Positions 7,775 through 16,400 of a stretch of 32,034 nt of DNA are shown piece by piece (position 1 is the first letter of the stretch; each line of letters starts with the position of its first letter). The translations under genes were made by a program, and so were the position numbers. The DNA comes from Paracoccus versutus (GTDB taxonomy: Bacteria > Pseudomonadota > Alphaproteobacteria > Rhodobacterales > Rhodobacteraceae). The notes beneath the pieces are model-generated. The model did not search any database. It was not told the DNA's origin and was given only the letters and a program-made list of their open reading frames with translations. Where the stretch lies: contig NZ_JRKO01000057.1 in assembly GCF_000763885.1 (NCBI RefSeq), positions 1 to 32,034 of the forward strand. Reading direction: 5' to 3'.

Positions 7775-8879
7775 ATGTCCACCATCCCCTTCATCGAGAC
7801 CCGCACCTTCAGCCCGAACGAGGGTCGCTTCGAACTCGAGGACCGCTTCAAGCGGCATCTGCGCAAGCTGCGCTGCAAACGGATTCCCCCGGAGCGTCTG
7901 GCCCCGCCTGACGATGTCGACGCGCCAAGCGAAAGCCCCGGCATGGATCTGATGGATATCATCGGGATCAGCGCCGACGACGCGGCCCGCATCCGGCGCC
8001 GGGTCAAGCGAATCCTGGAGCTGCGCAAGGCCGCCACCGGCCTCGAACACCTGAAGTCGGACGATCGAGCGCGGTTGGACACGGTGAAGAATGGGGTGCG
8101 ACTGATCTCTATCCCAAGCGAGCATCGGGCTGACGAACTGGCGGCGGCCTTGCACGAGGACATGCCCTGGATGGCCCCGGCCACCGAGGTGGTCTGGCAC
8201 GCTGCGCGGCGCTCAGTGCGCGAGGGATGGCCGGGCCTGAGGGTGCCGCCTCTTCTGCTCGACGGTCCGCCGGGCATCGGCAAAAGCCACTGGGCGCGGC
8301 GCTTCGGCGAACTGCTCTCGGTGCCGACCGCGGTGATCGAAGCCACCGGAGAAAATGTCAGCTTCGGCGTTGTCGGATCTCAGCGCGGTTGGGGCGGATC
8401 CTGCCCTGGCAGGCTGATAGAAACGGTGCTGCAAAGCCGCGTCGCCAACCCCGTCATGGTGGTGGACGAGGTGGAAAAGGCCGGTACTGCGGTTTCGATG
8501 AAAGGCCACGCCTTCGGGTTGGCAGAGGCGCTTTTGCCGTTGCTGGAGCCGCTGACCGCGACGCGCTGGAGTTGCCCCTATTACCAGGTGAAGTTCGACA
8601 TGAGCTGGGTGATGTGGGTGTTGACCTCGAACGATCACCGCCGGTTGCCGGAACCCTTGCTTAGCCGTTGCCCGCCGATCCCGCTGCGTCCTCTCACCCT
8701 CGCCGAACTACAGGGCTTCGTGCGGCGCGAGGGCGTCAAGCGCACGCTGTCCGAGACGGCCGGCGATCTGCGAGGTCCTCTCCCATCCCTCCCTTCAGCG
8801 GCATCACCCCAGCCTGCGGGTCGCCACGCGCATGCTGCAGCGCGCCGCCGATCTGGAACAGCGGCCGGTTCGGCACTGA
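7775..8879 (+). pseudogene. AAA+ ATPase (Lon-like central domain), frameshifted near its C-terminus
   Basis: The first frame encodes an N-terminal helical region (1-150), Walker A GPPGIGKS (164-171), Walker B VMVVDE (227-232), sensor-1 TSND (284-287) and a probable arginine finger in LLSR (about 295-298), so the ATPase core is complete. After LSETA (about residue 329) this frame becomes proline/arginine-rich nonsense. The natural end, EVLSHPSLQRHHPSLRVATR followed by MLQRAADLEQRPVRH, lies in the next frame and stops at 8879; dropping one G in GGCCGGCG near 8760 restores it. The ATPase head resembles phage- or plasmid-borne ATPases of Rhodobacteraceae; its partner is unknown. The protein may still be made with an altered tail, reading on into the next gene. 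Confidence 0.75.
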
Positions 8880-8917
8880 TCCGGCACGTCCATCCTTGCT
8901 CATACAGGAGATCAGCC

Positions 8918-9631
8918 ATGAAACTCTCGCCCGAAGACCGCGCCTGGATCGACCAGGCCCTGCAGGCCATCGCCGCTGTCGAAGCCGGCCCCTCGGAAGC
9001 GGACATCGCGCATGCGCCGGTTCTGTCGGACTGGAAGCCGTTGATTTCACCGCTCGAGCACGTGATGCTCTGGAGCGAGGTTATCGGCCACCCCATTCTT
9101 GGCAACTCAAGCATTACCACCTCGCAGCTGATCGCGATCAATCCCGGGGCCGGTTGGGCCCGGACGGTGTCGCGTTGGTATCAGCTCGCACAGCCCGTCG
9201 CTGTCATTGACGCGGTTCTTGCGAAAAACCTTGGTCTGAAGAATCCAACCGCAGCGGCGATCAAGTTCGCCATACCCGGGTTCATTACCCTGGATGAGAT
9301 GGCGACCCTGGATGAGATCCTGACCGAGAATATCGCACGCATCCGCAAGATCGACGCGGCGGACCGTGCAGCCTCCGGACGCGCCGCGGCCGCGGAGGTT
9401 CGGATTGGGCCGATCCCGAAACCTATACGGTGGCGCAGGAGGCGCGGGACGCCCTGGCGCTGCTGGATCATCTGGGGATCGCGCGGGCCGCCGTCATCGG
9501 CTCGTCACGCGGCGGGCTGCTGGCCATGGCCATGGCGGCGATGGTGCCCGAGCGCGTGGCGGGCATATGCTTCAACGATGTTGGCCCGGTGCTTCAGCGC
9601 GAGGGCTTGCTTCGCATCGGCACCTACATGA
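8918..9631 (+). CDS. Small accessory protein (DUF6634-like), C-terminally fused to foreign frame
   Basis: A ribosome site AGGAG (8906-8910) precedes the ATG at 8918, 38 bases after the ATPase's natural stop. Residues 1-155 are regular coding sequence: MKLSPEDRAWIDQALQAI, a SDWKPLISP strand, IGHPILGNSSITTSQLI and GWARTVSRWYQL, then a helical end (LDEILTENIARIRKID). No catalytic motif is visible. From about 9380 the frame is arginine/tryptophan-rich and runs antisensically to codon bias through a hydrolase gene in another frame until 9631, so the true C-terminus was replaced in a recombination. A decayed relative lies at 7149-7400, on the other side of the ATPase, so the ATPase and this family probably work together. 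Confidence 0.6.
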   Translation: MKLSPEDRAWIDQALQAIAAVEAGPSEADIAHAPVLSDWKPLISPLEHVMLWSEVIGHPILGNSSITTSQLIAINPGAGWARTVSRWYQLAQPVAVIDAVLAKNLGLKNPTAAAIKFAIPGFITLDEMATLDEILTENIARIRKIDAADRAASGRAAAAEVRIGPIPKPIRWRRRRGTPWRCWIIWGSRGPPSSARHAAGCWPWPWRRWCPSAWRAYASTMLARCFSARACFASAPT

Positions 9632-10054
9632 GCGTCCGTCCCTCGGTCGCCACGCTGGAAGAGGCCGCCGACCGGATGCCCGCCGCCAATCCGGGCTTCG
9701 ACCACGTCCCGCCGCTGCGCTGGGAGGAAGAGACGATCCGGCACTACGTCCAGACACCGGACGGGCTGGACCTGCCCTATGACCCGGCTTTGCGCATCGG
9801 ATTCGACCGTGCCCATGTCGGCGCCGCTGCCCGAGGCATGGGACCTGTTCGACGCCTGCGCGGGGCTTCCGCTGTTACTGCTGCATGGCGAGAACTCCGA
9901 CGTGCTGAGCCGTGCCACCGCCGACGAGATGCAGGCCCGCCGACCGGACCTGATCCGTGCGGAATTGCCCGGCAGGGGCCACGTCCCCTTCCTCGATGAA
10001 CCCGACGCGCTGGCCGCGATCCACCGCTGGCTGGATCTGTGCCGGACGAACTGA
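9380..10054 (+). pseudogene. Alpha/beta hydrolase, N-terminus lost and frameshifted
   Basis: Hydrolase coding sequence begins abruptly with RGRGGSDWADPETYTVAQEA, the region just before the nucleophile. It continues through the nucleophile elbow GSSRGG (GxSxG type; near 9500-9520) and CFNDVGPV to YDPALRIGFDRA. One extra C in GCCCATG (9811-9815) then shifts the frame; the rest (MSAPLPEAWDLFDA, LLLLHGENSDVLSRATADEM, then GRGHVPFLDEPDAL with the catalytic-type histidine) is in the next frame and ends at 10054. The roughly 80-100 residues normally preceding are missing, replaced by the end of the gene at 8918. No active product is expected. Confidence 0.82.
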
Positions 10055-10189
10055 GAGCATGCTCCGCAGCCCTCCGCCGCGCCGGGGGACCACGCAGAAT
10101 TGACTGCATACGACCGGCCCCGCCGCCGCTCCTGCGCTGCCCCAGCGCGAATGCCTCGCAGCAAACGGCCCGCTCCCCGACCGGCCAGC

Positions 10190-11680
10190 CTAGTCCATCA
10201 ACGGCCAGCTTTGCAGCGGGCGCAGCTGCGGGGTCTTTTTCCGCATATGCCCGCCCATACGGCCGAACAGGCGGTCGAGTTCGGAAATCGCCTCGAAAAG
10301 ATAAGGGCCCTTGTTCAGCATGACGCATTCGGCCCGCGCCGCCATCGCCGCGTCCGTCATCTCGCCTCGCGAAGGCACGCCTGTCTTGAGATAGCTTTCC
10401 AGCACCTGCGTCGCCCAGATCACCGGGATTTGCGCGGCCTCTCCCAGCCACAGGATTTCCTCCTGCATCTCGGCCAGCCGGGTAAAGCCGATCTCGACCG
10501 CCAGGTCACCGCGGGCGATCATGATGGCGGTGGGTTGCCCGCCCGCGGCACGGACCACCAGATCGGGCAGGTTCCGCACCGCGCGGGCGGTCTCGATCTT
10601 CAGGACCAGGCCCAGCCGGTGCCAGTCGTCTGGCCGCTCGCCGGCAAGCGCCTCTTGCAGCCGCACCACGTCCTCGGGCTCCTGCACGAACGAGAACTCC
10701 ACGCCGTCCGCATGATGGGCGATGAAGCGCAGCGCCTCGACATCATCGCCGGTCAGGGCCGGGACGCTGAATTCCGTGTCGGGAAAGTTTATGCCCTTTT
10801 CCGGCTTCAGCTTGTAGCCCTTGCCCTCGGGACCGGCGGTGATCTCGGCCAGCACCCCCCAGGGTTCGCGCCGCACCACCCGAGCCTGCAACTTGCCGTC
10901 GTCCACGAAAAGACGATGGCCGGCATCGGTGGCCAGCAGGGCCTCAGGCAGGGTGCATTCGATGGCGGGCAGATCGGGATCGGCCTGGCCCAGTTGCCCC
11001 GGCAGGGCGAGGGCCAGTTGCTCGCCCAGGATGACACGCTTCAGCCCCTTGCTCTTGCGGATCGCTCCGGTGCGGATCTTGGGACCGGCCAGGTCCATGA
11101 AGACCTTCATGCGGCGACCGGTATGCTCACCTGCCTGGACGACATGGGCGATCATCTGTGCCCAGTCCTCTTCCCCGTCATGGGCGCAGTTGATGCGAAC
11201 CGCCTCGACGCCCAACTCGGCAAGTTGCCGCAGGAAGCCGGGGTTGTCGGCCGCTTCCGAGGGCAGGGTCACCATCAGCGGCACCGGCCCGTGAAGCGAG
11301 GGCTGGCCCAGCAGCTCGACGGTGCGGGCGGCGATCCGCTCTTCGCCGGCGAAGAAATCGGGATCGGAGCGCATGCCCGAGGGCGGATTGCCGGCAAGGG
11401 CCTGCAGCGCCCGCACCACCGCGTCGAGGGTCGGCAGCACCCGCCCCTCGGCCCGGCCCAGCGAGGACAGGCCCTGGGCCATCAGCCGCCGCTGCAGGGG
11501 CCGGATCTCGTGCCGCCGGAACGCGAGATAATAGGCGAAATTTTCGGCGCTCGGGGCAAAATCGTCGCGCGTGATCCAGCCATCCCAGCGGCGCAGGATC
11601 TCCTGCGCCTGGGCGGCGACGTCGCCGCGCAATGCCTCGACTTCCCGAAGAATGTCCAAAACGTCCGAATCCTGATCCAT
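10190..11680 (-). CDS. Atypical pyruvate kinase with long N-terminal extension
   Basis: The 496-residue protein starts after a strong ribosome site (GGAGGG, about 11686-11691). About 130 residues precede the kinase barrel. The barrel has VRINCAHDGEEDW (161-173), MDLAGPKIRTG (195-205), KIET with catalytic Lys361 and metal ligand Glu363, ARGDLAVEIG with Asp392, ATQVLES with Thr424, and PSRGEMTDA (436-444). These are the pyruvate kinase active-site blocks (phosphoenolpyruvate + ADP to pyruvate + ATP). Two departures are visible: the usual VMLSGETA is VMLNKGPY, and the chain ends soon after, so the allosteric C-terminal domain is absent. The B domain is present between about 205 and 305. It is convergent with the broken hydrolase and looks intact. 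Confidence 0.85.
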   Translation of the reverse strand: MDQDSDVLDILREVEALRGDVAAQAQEILRRWDGWITRDDFAPSAENFAYYLAFRRHEIRPLQRRLMAQGLSSLGRAEGRVLPTLDAVVRALQALAGNPPSGMRSDPDFFAGEERIAARTVELLGQPSLHGPVPLMVTLPSEAADNPGFLRQLAELGVEAVRINCAHDGEEDWAQMIAHVVQAGEHTGRRMKVFMDLAGPKIRTGAIRKSKGLKRVILGEQLALALPGQLGQADPDLPAIECTLPEALLATDAGHRLFVDDGKLQARVVRREPWGVLAEITAGPEGKGYKLKPEKGINFPDTEFSVPALTGDDVEALRFIAHHADGVEFSFVQEPEDVVRLQEALAGERPDDWHRLGLVLKIETARAVRNLPDLVVRAAGGQPTAIMIARGDLAVEIGFTRLAEMQEEILWLGEAAQIPVIWATQVLESYLKTGVPSRGEMTDAAMAARAECVMLNKGPYLFEAISELDRLFGRMGGHMRKKTPQLRPLQSWPLMD

Positions 11681-12135
11681 GAGACCCTCCTTGCGCGAGC
11701 GTAAGGCTAGACGGGCTGCATGACATGGCGGTAACTGCTGGCTGGCGTCATAGCCCGCCCTGCACCAACTGAAATGTTGCCACGAAAATAAAATGACGAC
11801 GGCTCAAGGATGCGAACCTATCACAACACGAACAGCCAGCGATCAGGGCGCAAAGGGCGGGCAGCTGATACTCGGTAACGCGGCAGAAAAGCTTCCACAA
11901 TTGGCGCGACACCGCCGCGCGGGTTCCCCGCGCTGGATAGGTCCGGTTGGCGCTTGTGTGTTGGTTGCGGGCTCCCCCACCCTTGATTTGAACCTTTTGC
12001 GCCAAAATTTGGACAATATATTGATATTCCCTGGTAATGTCTCTTGTCTTGGGAGCTTTCCGCGCAAATACGAGAAGCGCGCCGTTTGGCGCACTGTACG
12101 CAACATGCTGATTTATATTTATGTTTTTAGATCTA
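11681..12135. other. Intergenic region, 5' of pyruvate kinase, becoming AT-rich toward an IS remnant
   Basis: No gene is supported. The last 130 bases are clearly more AT-rich than the surroundings and end at the truncated IS3-type transposase, suggesting a foreign flank. Confidence 0.4.
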
Positions 12136-12475
12136 TTTGGTTGCAGGAACCGCTGCTATGGACGCTATGGCTATCGCAAGATCGCCGAACTCCTGCGCAG
12201 CCCGGCCGGCTGGGTTGTCAACGACAAGCGTGTCGAGCGGATCTGGCGGCAAGAGCGAAGCAATCGATCCAGTGAATCGATTGCCCGCCGAACGGTTCCG
12301 GCGAAACAACCGAAGCGAGGCCGGCTTTGGCTCGACGGCGGATCATGCATCCACCTGCGCGCTGAACGGCCCGCTCGGCTACAAGCCACCGCCACCCGAG
12401 GTCTTCATCCCCGCCTGTCCAACGCGGCCAACATTACACTAACAATCAAAATAGAACCGCCATCGGGGGCCGATC
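12136..12475 (+). mobile_element. IS3-family transposase (OrfB) remnant, right end preserved
   Basis: RYGYRKIAELLR and GWVVNDKRVERIWRQE are the DNA-binding/central part of an IS3-type OrfB. After an internal scramble come VPAKQPKRGRLWLDGGSCIH and, in another frame, the C-terminus GPLGYKPPPPEVFIP...RPTLH ending about 12442. The DDE catalytic region is deleted. Sequence after the stop ends in GGGGGCCGATCA (12464-12475), which resembles the terminal inverted repeat type TGATCAGCCCCC of this group, so the right end is probably here. The left end is missing. The element abuts and truncates the MFS gene. Confidence 0.8.
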
Positions 12476-13381
12476 AGCTCCACCAGTCGCCCGATCCCGG
12501 ATGCGGCCATGCGCTCCGCGCCGGCGCATCGATAGCGCAGCCAAAGCCGAGCCTCCAAGCCCCGCCGTGGCCGCGGCCGCGCCAGAGAGATAGCCGATCC
12601 AGTCTAGCGGCATGCCGGCATCGACCAGATAGGGCCCCTCCATGGTCTTCACCAACCCTTCCGAGGCGCGATAGAACAGCGCAAGCCCCAGCATGCTGAC
12701 CGCCTCAAGCCGGGCCATGAAGCGCCGCAGGCTGGGGCGCGGCCGGGCCAGCGGCGGGGCCGCGTCCTCATGCATCAGCGGCAAGACCAGTAAGGGCAGC
12801 AGGGTCAGTCCGGCCATGACGGTCATGGTCGCCCGCCAGCCGATATGCTGATACAGCACCAGGCTCAGCGTGCCGCCAACCAGGACCGAGGCTGCCACGG
12901 CGCCGCCCTGGATCGCGTTTCCGGTCGGCCGTTCCTCCGGGCGCAGTGACAACACCGCATAGCCGTCGGTGGCGATGTCCTGCGTCGAGGTCAGCAGGAT
13001 CAGCGCCAGGGCGATTACGACCAGTGCCGGGATGTCTGTCGGCTGGATCATCCCCAGCCCCAGCACGCAGGCAGCACTGCCCAACTGCGTGGGCAGGATC
13101 CATGCCCGGCGCGGCCCCAAGGGAAGCGGGCGGAACCGCTCGATCAGCGGCGCCCACAGGAATTTCAGCGCCAGAGGCAGCAGCAACAGCGAGAGCATGC
13201 CGATGGTGGCGCGCGACACCCCCTGCTGGCGCAGGATCGGCGGCACGGCGGCAACCAGCACATAGCAGGGCACGCCCTGGGCCAGATACAGCATTGCCAG
13301 CACCTGATAGCGCCGCAGTCGGTCAGCCGATGAGCCGGTCATGGAAAGCGAGGAAGGCGCGGGTGGCGGCGGGGATGTCAT
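12446..13381 (-). pseudogene. RhtX/FptX-like MFS siderophore transporter, C-terminus cut off by IS3 remnant
   Basis: The frame gives 311 residues; family members have about 400. It shows several hydrophobic helices and the AmpG/RhtX signature YLAQGVPCYVLVAAVPPILR, LKFLWAPLIERF, RRAWILPTQ and STQDIATDGYAV. The homologous part ends near residue 290; the last residues come from the junction and IS end (boundary about 12475). Roughly the last three helices are missing, so transport is unlikely. The start at 13381 has GAGG seven bases upstream and overlaps the preceding gene by 59 bases; ATG 13342 is an alternative with a 20-base overlap. It follows a TonB receptor, which supports a siderophore-import role before truncation. 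Confidence 0.75.
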
Positions 13382-13709
13382 CGTGAACCTCGACGGGGAT
13401 GGACCAGAAATTGGCGAAGGCCGCGCGCTGGCGCTCCGAAGGCTGGTCCGACATCAGGACCAGTGCCCGGATACGGGCCGAAAACTCGGCCCGGCTGGCT
13501 TTGGCGGCAAGGTTCTGCTCGACCTCGCCTTGATGATCAAGGCGGAAGCCGCGCAGATCGCAGAACAGCACAAAGCGGCATTCATGCGCTGCGAGCCGAG
13601 GAAACAGCGTCAGATAGAAGGCGCTGTCCTGTGGTGATTGCGGTAGCTGAAAGCGCAAGGCCAGCGCCGAGGGCACCGGCCGCGCCTCATGGCGGCCCAG
13701 CAGGATCAT
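13323..13709 (-). CDS. Small hypothetical protein of a siderophore-uptake block
   Basis: 128 residues, no signal peptide or TM segment, with alternating strands and helices (CRFVLFCDLRGFRL, ARIRALVLMSDQPSERQRAA, FANFWSIPVEVHDD, TRAFLAFHDR). The pattern of a conserved DLRG turn followed by helices recalls STAS/SpoIIAA-like folds, but I cannot assign a family with certainty. It sits three bases after the TonB receptor stop and overlaps the MFS gene, so it belonged to the same operon. It is the only member of the block that is intact. Confidence 0.65.
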   Translation of the reverse strand: MILLGRHEARPVPSALALRFQLPQSPQDSAFYLTLFPRLAAHECRFVLFCDLRGFRLDHQGEVEQNLAAKASRAEFSARIRALVLMSDQPSERQRAAFANFWSIPVEVHDDIPAATRAFLAFHDRLIG

Positions 13710-13712
13710 GGA

Positions 13713-14921
13713 TCAGAAGCTCATCCGATAGCTGACGGCGACAGTCCGCCCCCAACCCTCGGTCACCGCGTTACGGGTCGCGGTGGCGGTCGGGTTGACA
13801 TAGTCGCGATCGAACAGGTTCTCGACAGCCAATGTCAGCATCCCCTGGCCCAGTTCTCGCGACAGGCTGGCATTGACCAGCGTGACGCTGGGCAGTTCCA
13901 GCTGCCCTTCGGCACGGTCCCGGCCACCCAGATACATGGCTTCGGCCCGGCCGATCCAGCCGGCGAAATCCCGTGTCACGCCCAGCCACACCCGGACCGG
14001 CGCACCAATGCGGTTGTTGCCCAGCCAGACCTCGATCTTGCCGTCGCCGTCCGAATCGTAGCGGCCTTCGCGAAAACCGATCATCCCGTTCAGTACCGTC
14101 CCGGATGCCAATGTCCAGACGCCCTGCGCCTCGACGCCCCAGATGCGTTCCTTCTGCTGGCTGACACGGTTTGTGATCGGATCGAAGTTCACCCCATCGT
14201 CCGAGGTCGAATAGAAGGCCGAGACCTGGCCGTTCCAGTCGCCGCCGTCATGGCGCAGGCCCAGTTCGTAGGTGTCCACCACCTGCGGCTCGGGCGCAAT
14301 ATCGACATAGGACAACGCATAGGTGCCGGGTGTGGTGCAGCGATAGGCGGCGCCGATCAGCGGGTTGTCATTGCCATAGGCGGTGCAGATCTCGGCCATC
14401 GAGTTCATGCCGGCGCGGCAGGTGAAGCTGCCGATATCGGTCGGCGAGTAACCCTGCGACCACCCCCCAAAGACTTGCGTCGTCGGGGCTATATTCGCGG
14501 TAAAGCCCAGGTTCCCCGTCCATTCGTCAAAGTCGAATTCGCCCCCGGTGACCGAGACCGGCGCCAGGTCCAGCCCAATGCCATAGGCCGGGAAATAGTA
14601 ATAGGCACGCGGCCGGGTGAAATCGCCGACGCTCAGCTTGAAGCGGTCATAGCGCACCCCCCCGGACAGGGTGATGGCGTCGTTGACCGGCAGCGTCAGT
14701 TGCGCATAGGCGGCAGTTGAGCGGTTCTTCAGCGGCGTCGCCACATCCTGCCCATCGATCAGCTTTTGCGTGGTCTTGTCCCGGCCGAATTCGAGCCCCC
14801 AGCTGAGGCTGGCCTCGCGGCCCAGGATCGACAGGTCGCTGTCCACGCCGATGTTCAGCGTGGTGCGCAAGCTTTCCAGCTGGGTCTGGTTCCAGGGCGC
14901 GGTCGGGTTTGTCGGGTCAGC
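13713..14921 (-). pseudogene. TonB-dependent siderophore receptor, N-terminal half lost
   Basis: About 400 residues of outer-membrane barrel remain: alternating amphipathic strands, GGVRYDRFKLSVGDF, FGGWSQGYSPTD, VVDTYELGLRHDG, LTLAVENLFDRDYVNPTA and a terminal SYRMSF whose last Phe is the barrel-assembly signal. The plug domain, TonB box and signal peptide are absent. The frame stays open to 15041, but codons beyond about 14921 derive from an out-of-frame transposase fragment, so that extension is artefactual. ADPTNPTAPWNQTQLESLRT is the first receptor-like stretch. An open loop with two cysteine-bearing segments (FTCRAG, EICTAY) is visible. Without plug and signal peptide no function is expected. 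Confidence 0.85.
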
Positions 14922-15237
14922 ACGCCGATCCAGCGACAAAGCTCCACGAACTCGGCACAGGTTCGGCGAATGGCCGGGCCGTTCTCGCGCCGGAAATCGG
15001 CGATGGTCTTGTGGTCGGGCACCAGCCTGCCGATCAGCCACATCACCTCGACATTGCGCCCGGCCTCGCGCTCGAAGCGTCGACTGGACGGAATACGGTT
15101 CAGGTAGCCATAGATGAAAAGCTTGAGCAGCACCGCCGGGTGATAGCCTAGCCGACCAGCCTGGGCGGCCGCGTGGCGATGAAAGCCGAGGGCGGCAAGG
15201 TCGAGTTCATCGACGACGCGGACAATGCGGCCTTACC
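14918..15237 (-). mobile_element. IS1182-type transposase N-terminal fragment
   Basis: On the minus strand the fragment reads IVRVVDELDLAALGF, GRLGYHPAVLLKLFIYGYLN, SSRRFEREAGRNVEVMWL, VPDHKTIADFRRENG and TCAEFVELCRWIGVL, the conserved N-terminal (DUF772) part of IS1182-family transposases. It has no start codon and ends inside the receptor gene; the catalytic part is gone. No terminal repeat is evident, so this is a recombination scar and not a complete insertion. Confidence 0.85.
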
Positions 15238-15250
15238 ATTTCAACAGGTG

Positions 15251-15278
15251 ATCGGCAGCCACCGCGGCGGCTGCCGAT
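15251..15278 (-). terminator. Hairpin after the H-type lectin gene
   Basis: ATCGGCAGCC and GGCTGCCGAT form a perfect 10-bp stem with an eight-base loop, starting eight bases past the lectin stop. No T run follows, so it is a probable but not classical terminator. Confidence 0.5.
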
Positions 15279-15285
15279 GGTATCG

Positions 15286-15804
15286 TCAGGGGGCGAGCTC
15301 GCCGTTGCCGCGCGAGCCGCGCACCGCCGAGGGCGGCAGCTTGGTATAAGCCTCCCCCACCGCCTGCCAGGACACTGCCGCGCGCGCAATATGCGTATCT
15401 CCCCAGGTCGAGAACTCGATCGAGAACCCCTGCGGCGTCACATCGGCCGCGCGCAGCCAGAACCGCAGGTTCTGGTCATGGGCGCTATCGACTCCTGTGA
15501 GCCCCAGGTTGATCAGTGGCACATCGGCGAAAGTCACGCGAAATGCGATGTTCAGCCGCACCATCCGGTCGCCATCCGACGACCACATCGGCAGCCCAGC
15601 ATCGACATGATTGAACAGCTCGTCCGAAGCCTGGATGATCTGCATGCCGCCCAGCAAGACAATGTTTTGCGCAAACTGAAGTTCTTGTTTTTCCGACAAC
15701 GTTTCGGTCCGTTGCTCTGGTTCCAGTGCAGTGTCGGCGTGACTCCTGTCCCGTCCGAGGACAGGGTGGGAACGCCCCGTCCGGGATATTCCTGCCGCGA
15801 TCAC
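15286..15804 (-). CDS. H-type lectin domain protein
   Basis: 172 residues. The C-terminal part (about 85-152) matches the H-type lectin (snail agglutinin/discoidin-like) domain: VTFADVPLINLGLTGVDSAH, LRFWLRAADVTPQGFSIEFS, TWGDTHIARAAVSWQAVG, with the WGDT motif and the closing W.A.G. Such domains bind sugars, typically as trimers. The start is GTG at 15804, overlapping the lipoprotein stop (GTGA), so translation is coupled. The N-terminal 45 residues are polar with no signal peptide, and a coiled-coil-like helix precedes the lectin. Export by a non-classical route, or association with the lipoprotein, is inferred only. Confidence 0.75.
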   Translation of the reverse strand: MIAAGISRTGRSHPVLGRDRSHADTALEPEQRTETLSEKQELQFAQNIVLLGGMQIIQASDELFNHVDAGLPMWSSDGDRMVRLNIAFRVTFADVPLINLGLTGVDSAHDQNLRFWLRAADVTPQGFSIEFSTWGDTHIARAAVSWQAVGEAYTKLPPSAVRGSRGNGELAP

Positions 15805-16079
15805 AATGCGACGTCAGCAGTCCGGCGGTTCACCGGCTCCCCGTTCTTTTCGCGCAGCCCCTCGTTTAGGCAGATCTGGTCGGCGGTTTCGACACTCATC
15901 GATTCCGGGCGCTGGATCGCACGGTCCCAGCGAACGAGATCCTTGGTGTAGAGCTGACAAACCACGGGGCCCGCAGCCGTCTCGACGGTGACCGGAGGGC
16001 TTTCGTAATCCTTCGGATCAATCGAACAGGCGGCAAGAAACACAAGCGCCAATGCAAAGATATATTTTACCATACTCAT
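15801..16079 (-). CDS. Small lipoprotein
   Basis: A 92-residue protein with a signal peptide and lipobox LVFLAAC, predicting an acylated cysteine at about residue 18 followed by Ser-Ile-Asp. The mature part has two further cysteines (VVCQLY and QICLNEG) that could form a disulfide, and a DLVRWDRAI helix. The family is not recognised. Two start codons are possible, 16079 and 16073; AAGGTG at about 16082-16087 is better spaced for 16073. Its 3' end overlaps the lectin gene, so the two probably act together at the cell surface or periplasm. Confidence 0.7.
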   Translation of the reverse strand: MSMVKYIFALALVFLAACSIDPKDYESPPVTVETAAGPVVCQLYTKDLVRWDRAIQRPESMSVETADQICLNEGLREKNGEPVNRRTADVAL

Positions 16080-16190
16080 TCACCTTCTTGTTATATAATT
16101 CGCGTCACGTTGACGAACCAACCGCAGCAGCGGCATTTCTTTTCAGTTTCCGTAGCTCGATCGGAGGAGTGAATCCACCGCATCGATTTC

Positions 16191-16400
16191 TCATCCCCGC
16201 GTGGCCAGAAAGCAACTGGACTTGCAGACGAATACCCACAGGGCAGCGAAGGTAGCGCATCCTGCCAAGATATATATGACAATTACTCCCCATATTCCTG
16301 CCCCTGCCAGACCACCGATCACGGCAATCGAAAAAGTAACGACGCCGCACGCGATGGCAAGAACATTGGCGGAAGCCGGATGGAGTTCATTGTCATTCAC
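16191..16400 (-). CDS. Small two-helix membrane protein
   Basis: 69 residues with two hydrophobic segments (about 13-35 and 36-58: LAIACGVVTFSIAVIGGLAG and WGVIVIYILAGCATFAALWV). The GTG start at 16400 overlaps the stop of the preceding gene (GTGA), the same coupling used by the lipoprotein/lectin pair downstream. No family is recognised. Acceptance rests on coupling and the coherent membrane pattern; the base composition is more AT-rich than the host average. Confidence 0.5.
   Translation of the reverse strand: MNDNELHPASANVLAIACGVVTFSIAVIGGLAGAGIWGVIVIYILAGCATFAALWVFVCKSSCFLATRG

Noticed and set aside
11950..11995. tRNA-like T-arm (GGTTCAAATC on the minus strand)
   Set aside because: No acceptor or anticodon stem could be paired around it.
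13713..15041. Receptor frame extended to 15041 as a full CDS
   Set aside because: Codons beyond about 14921 are the IS1182 fragment read in the wrong phase, so the start there is artefactual.
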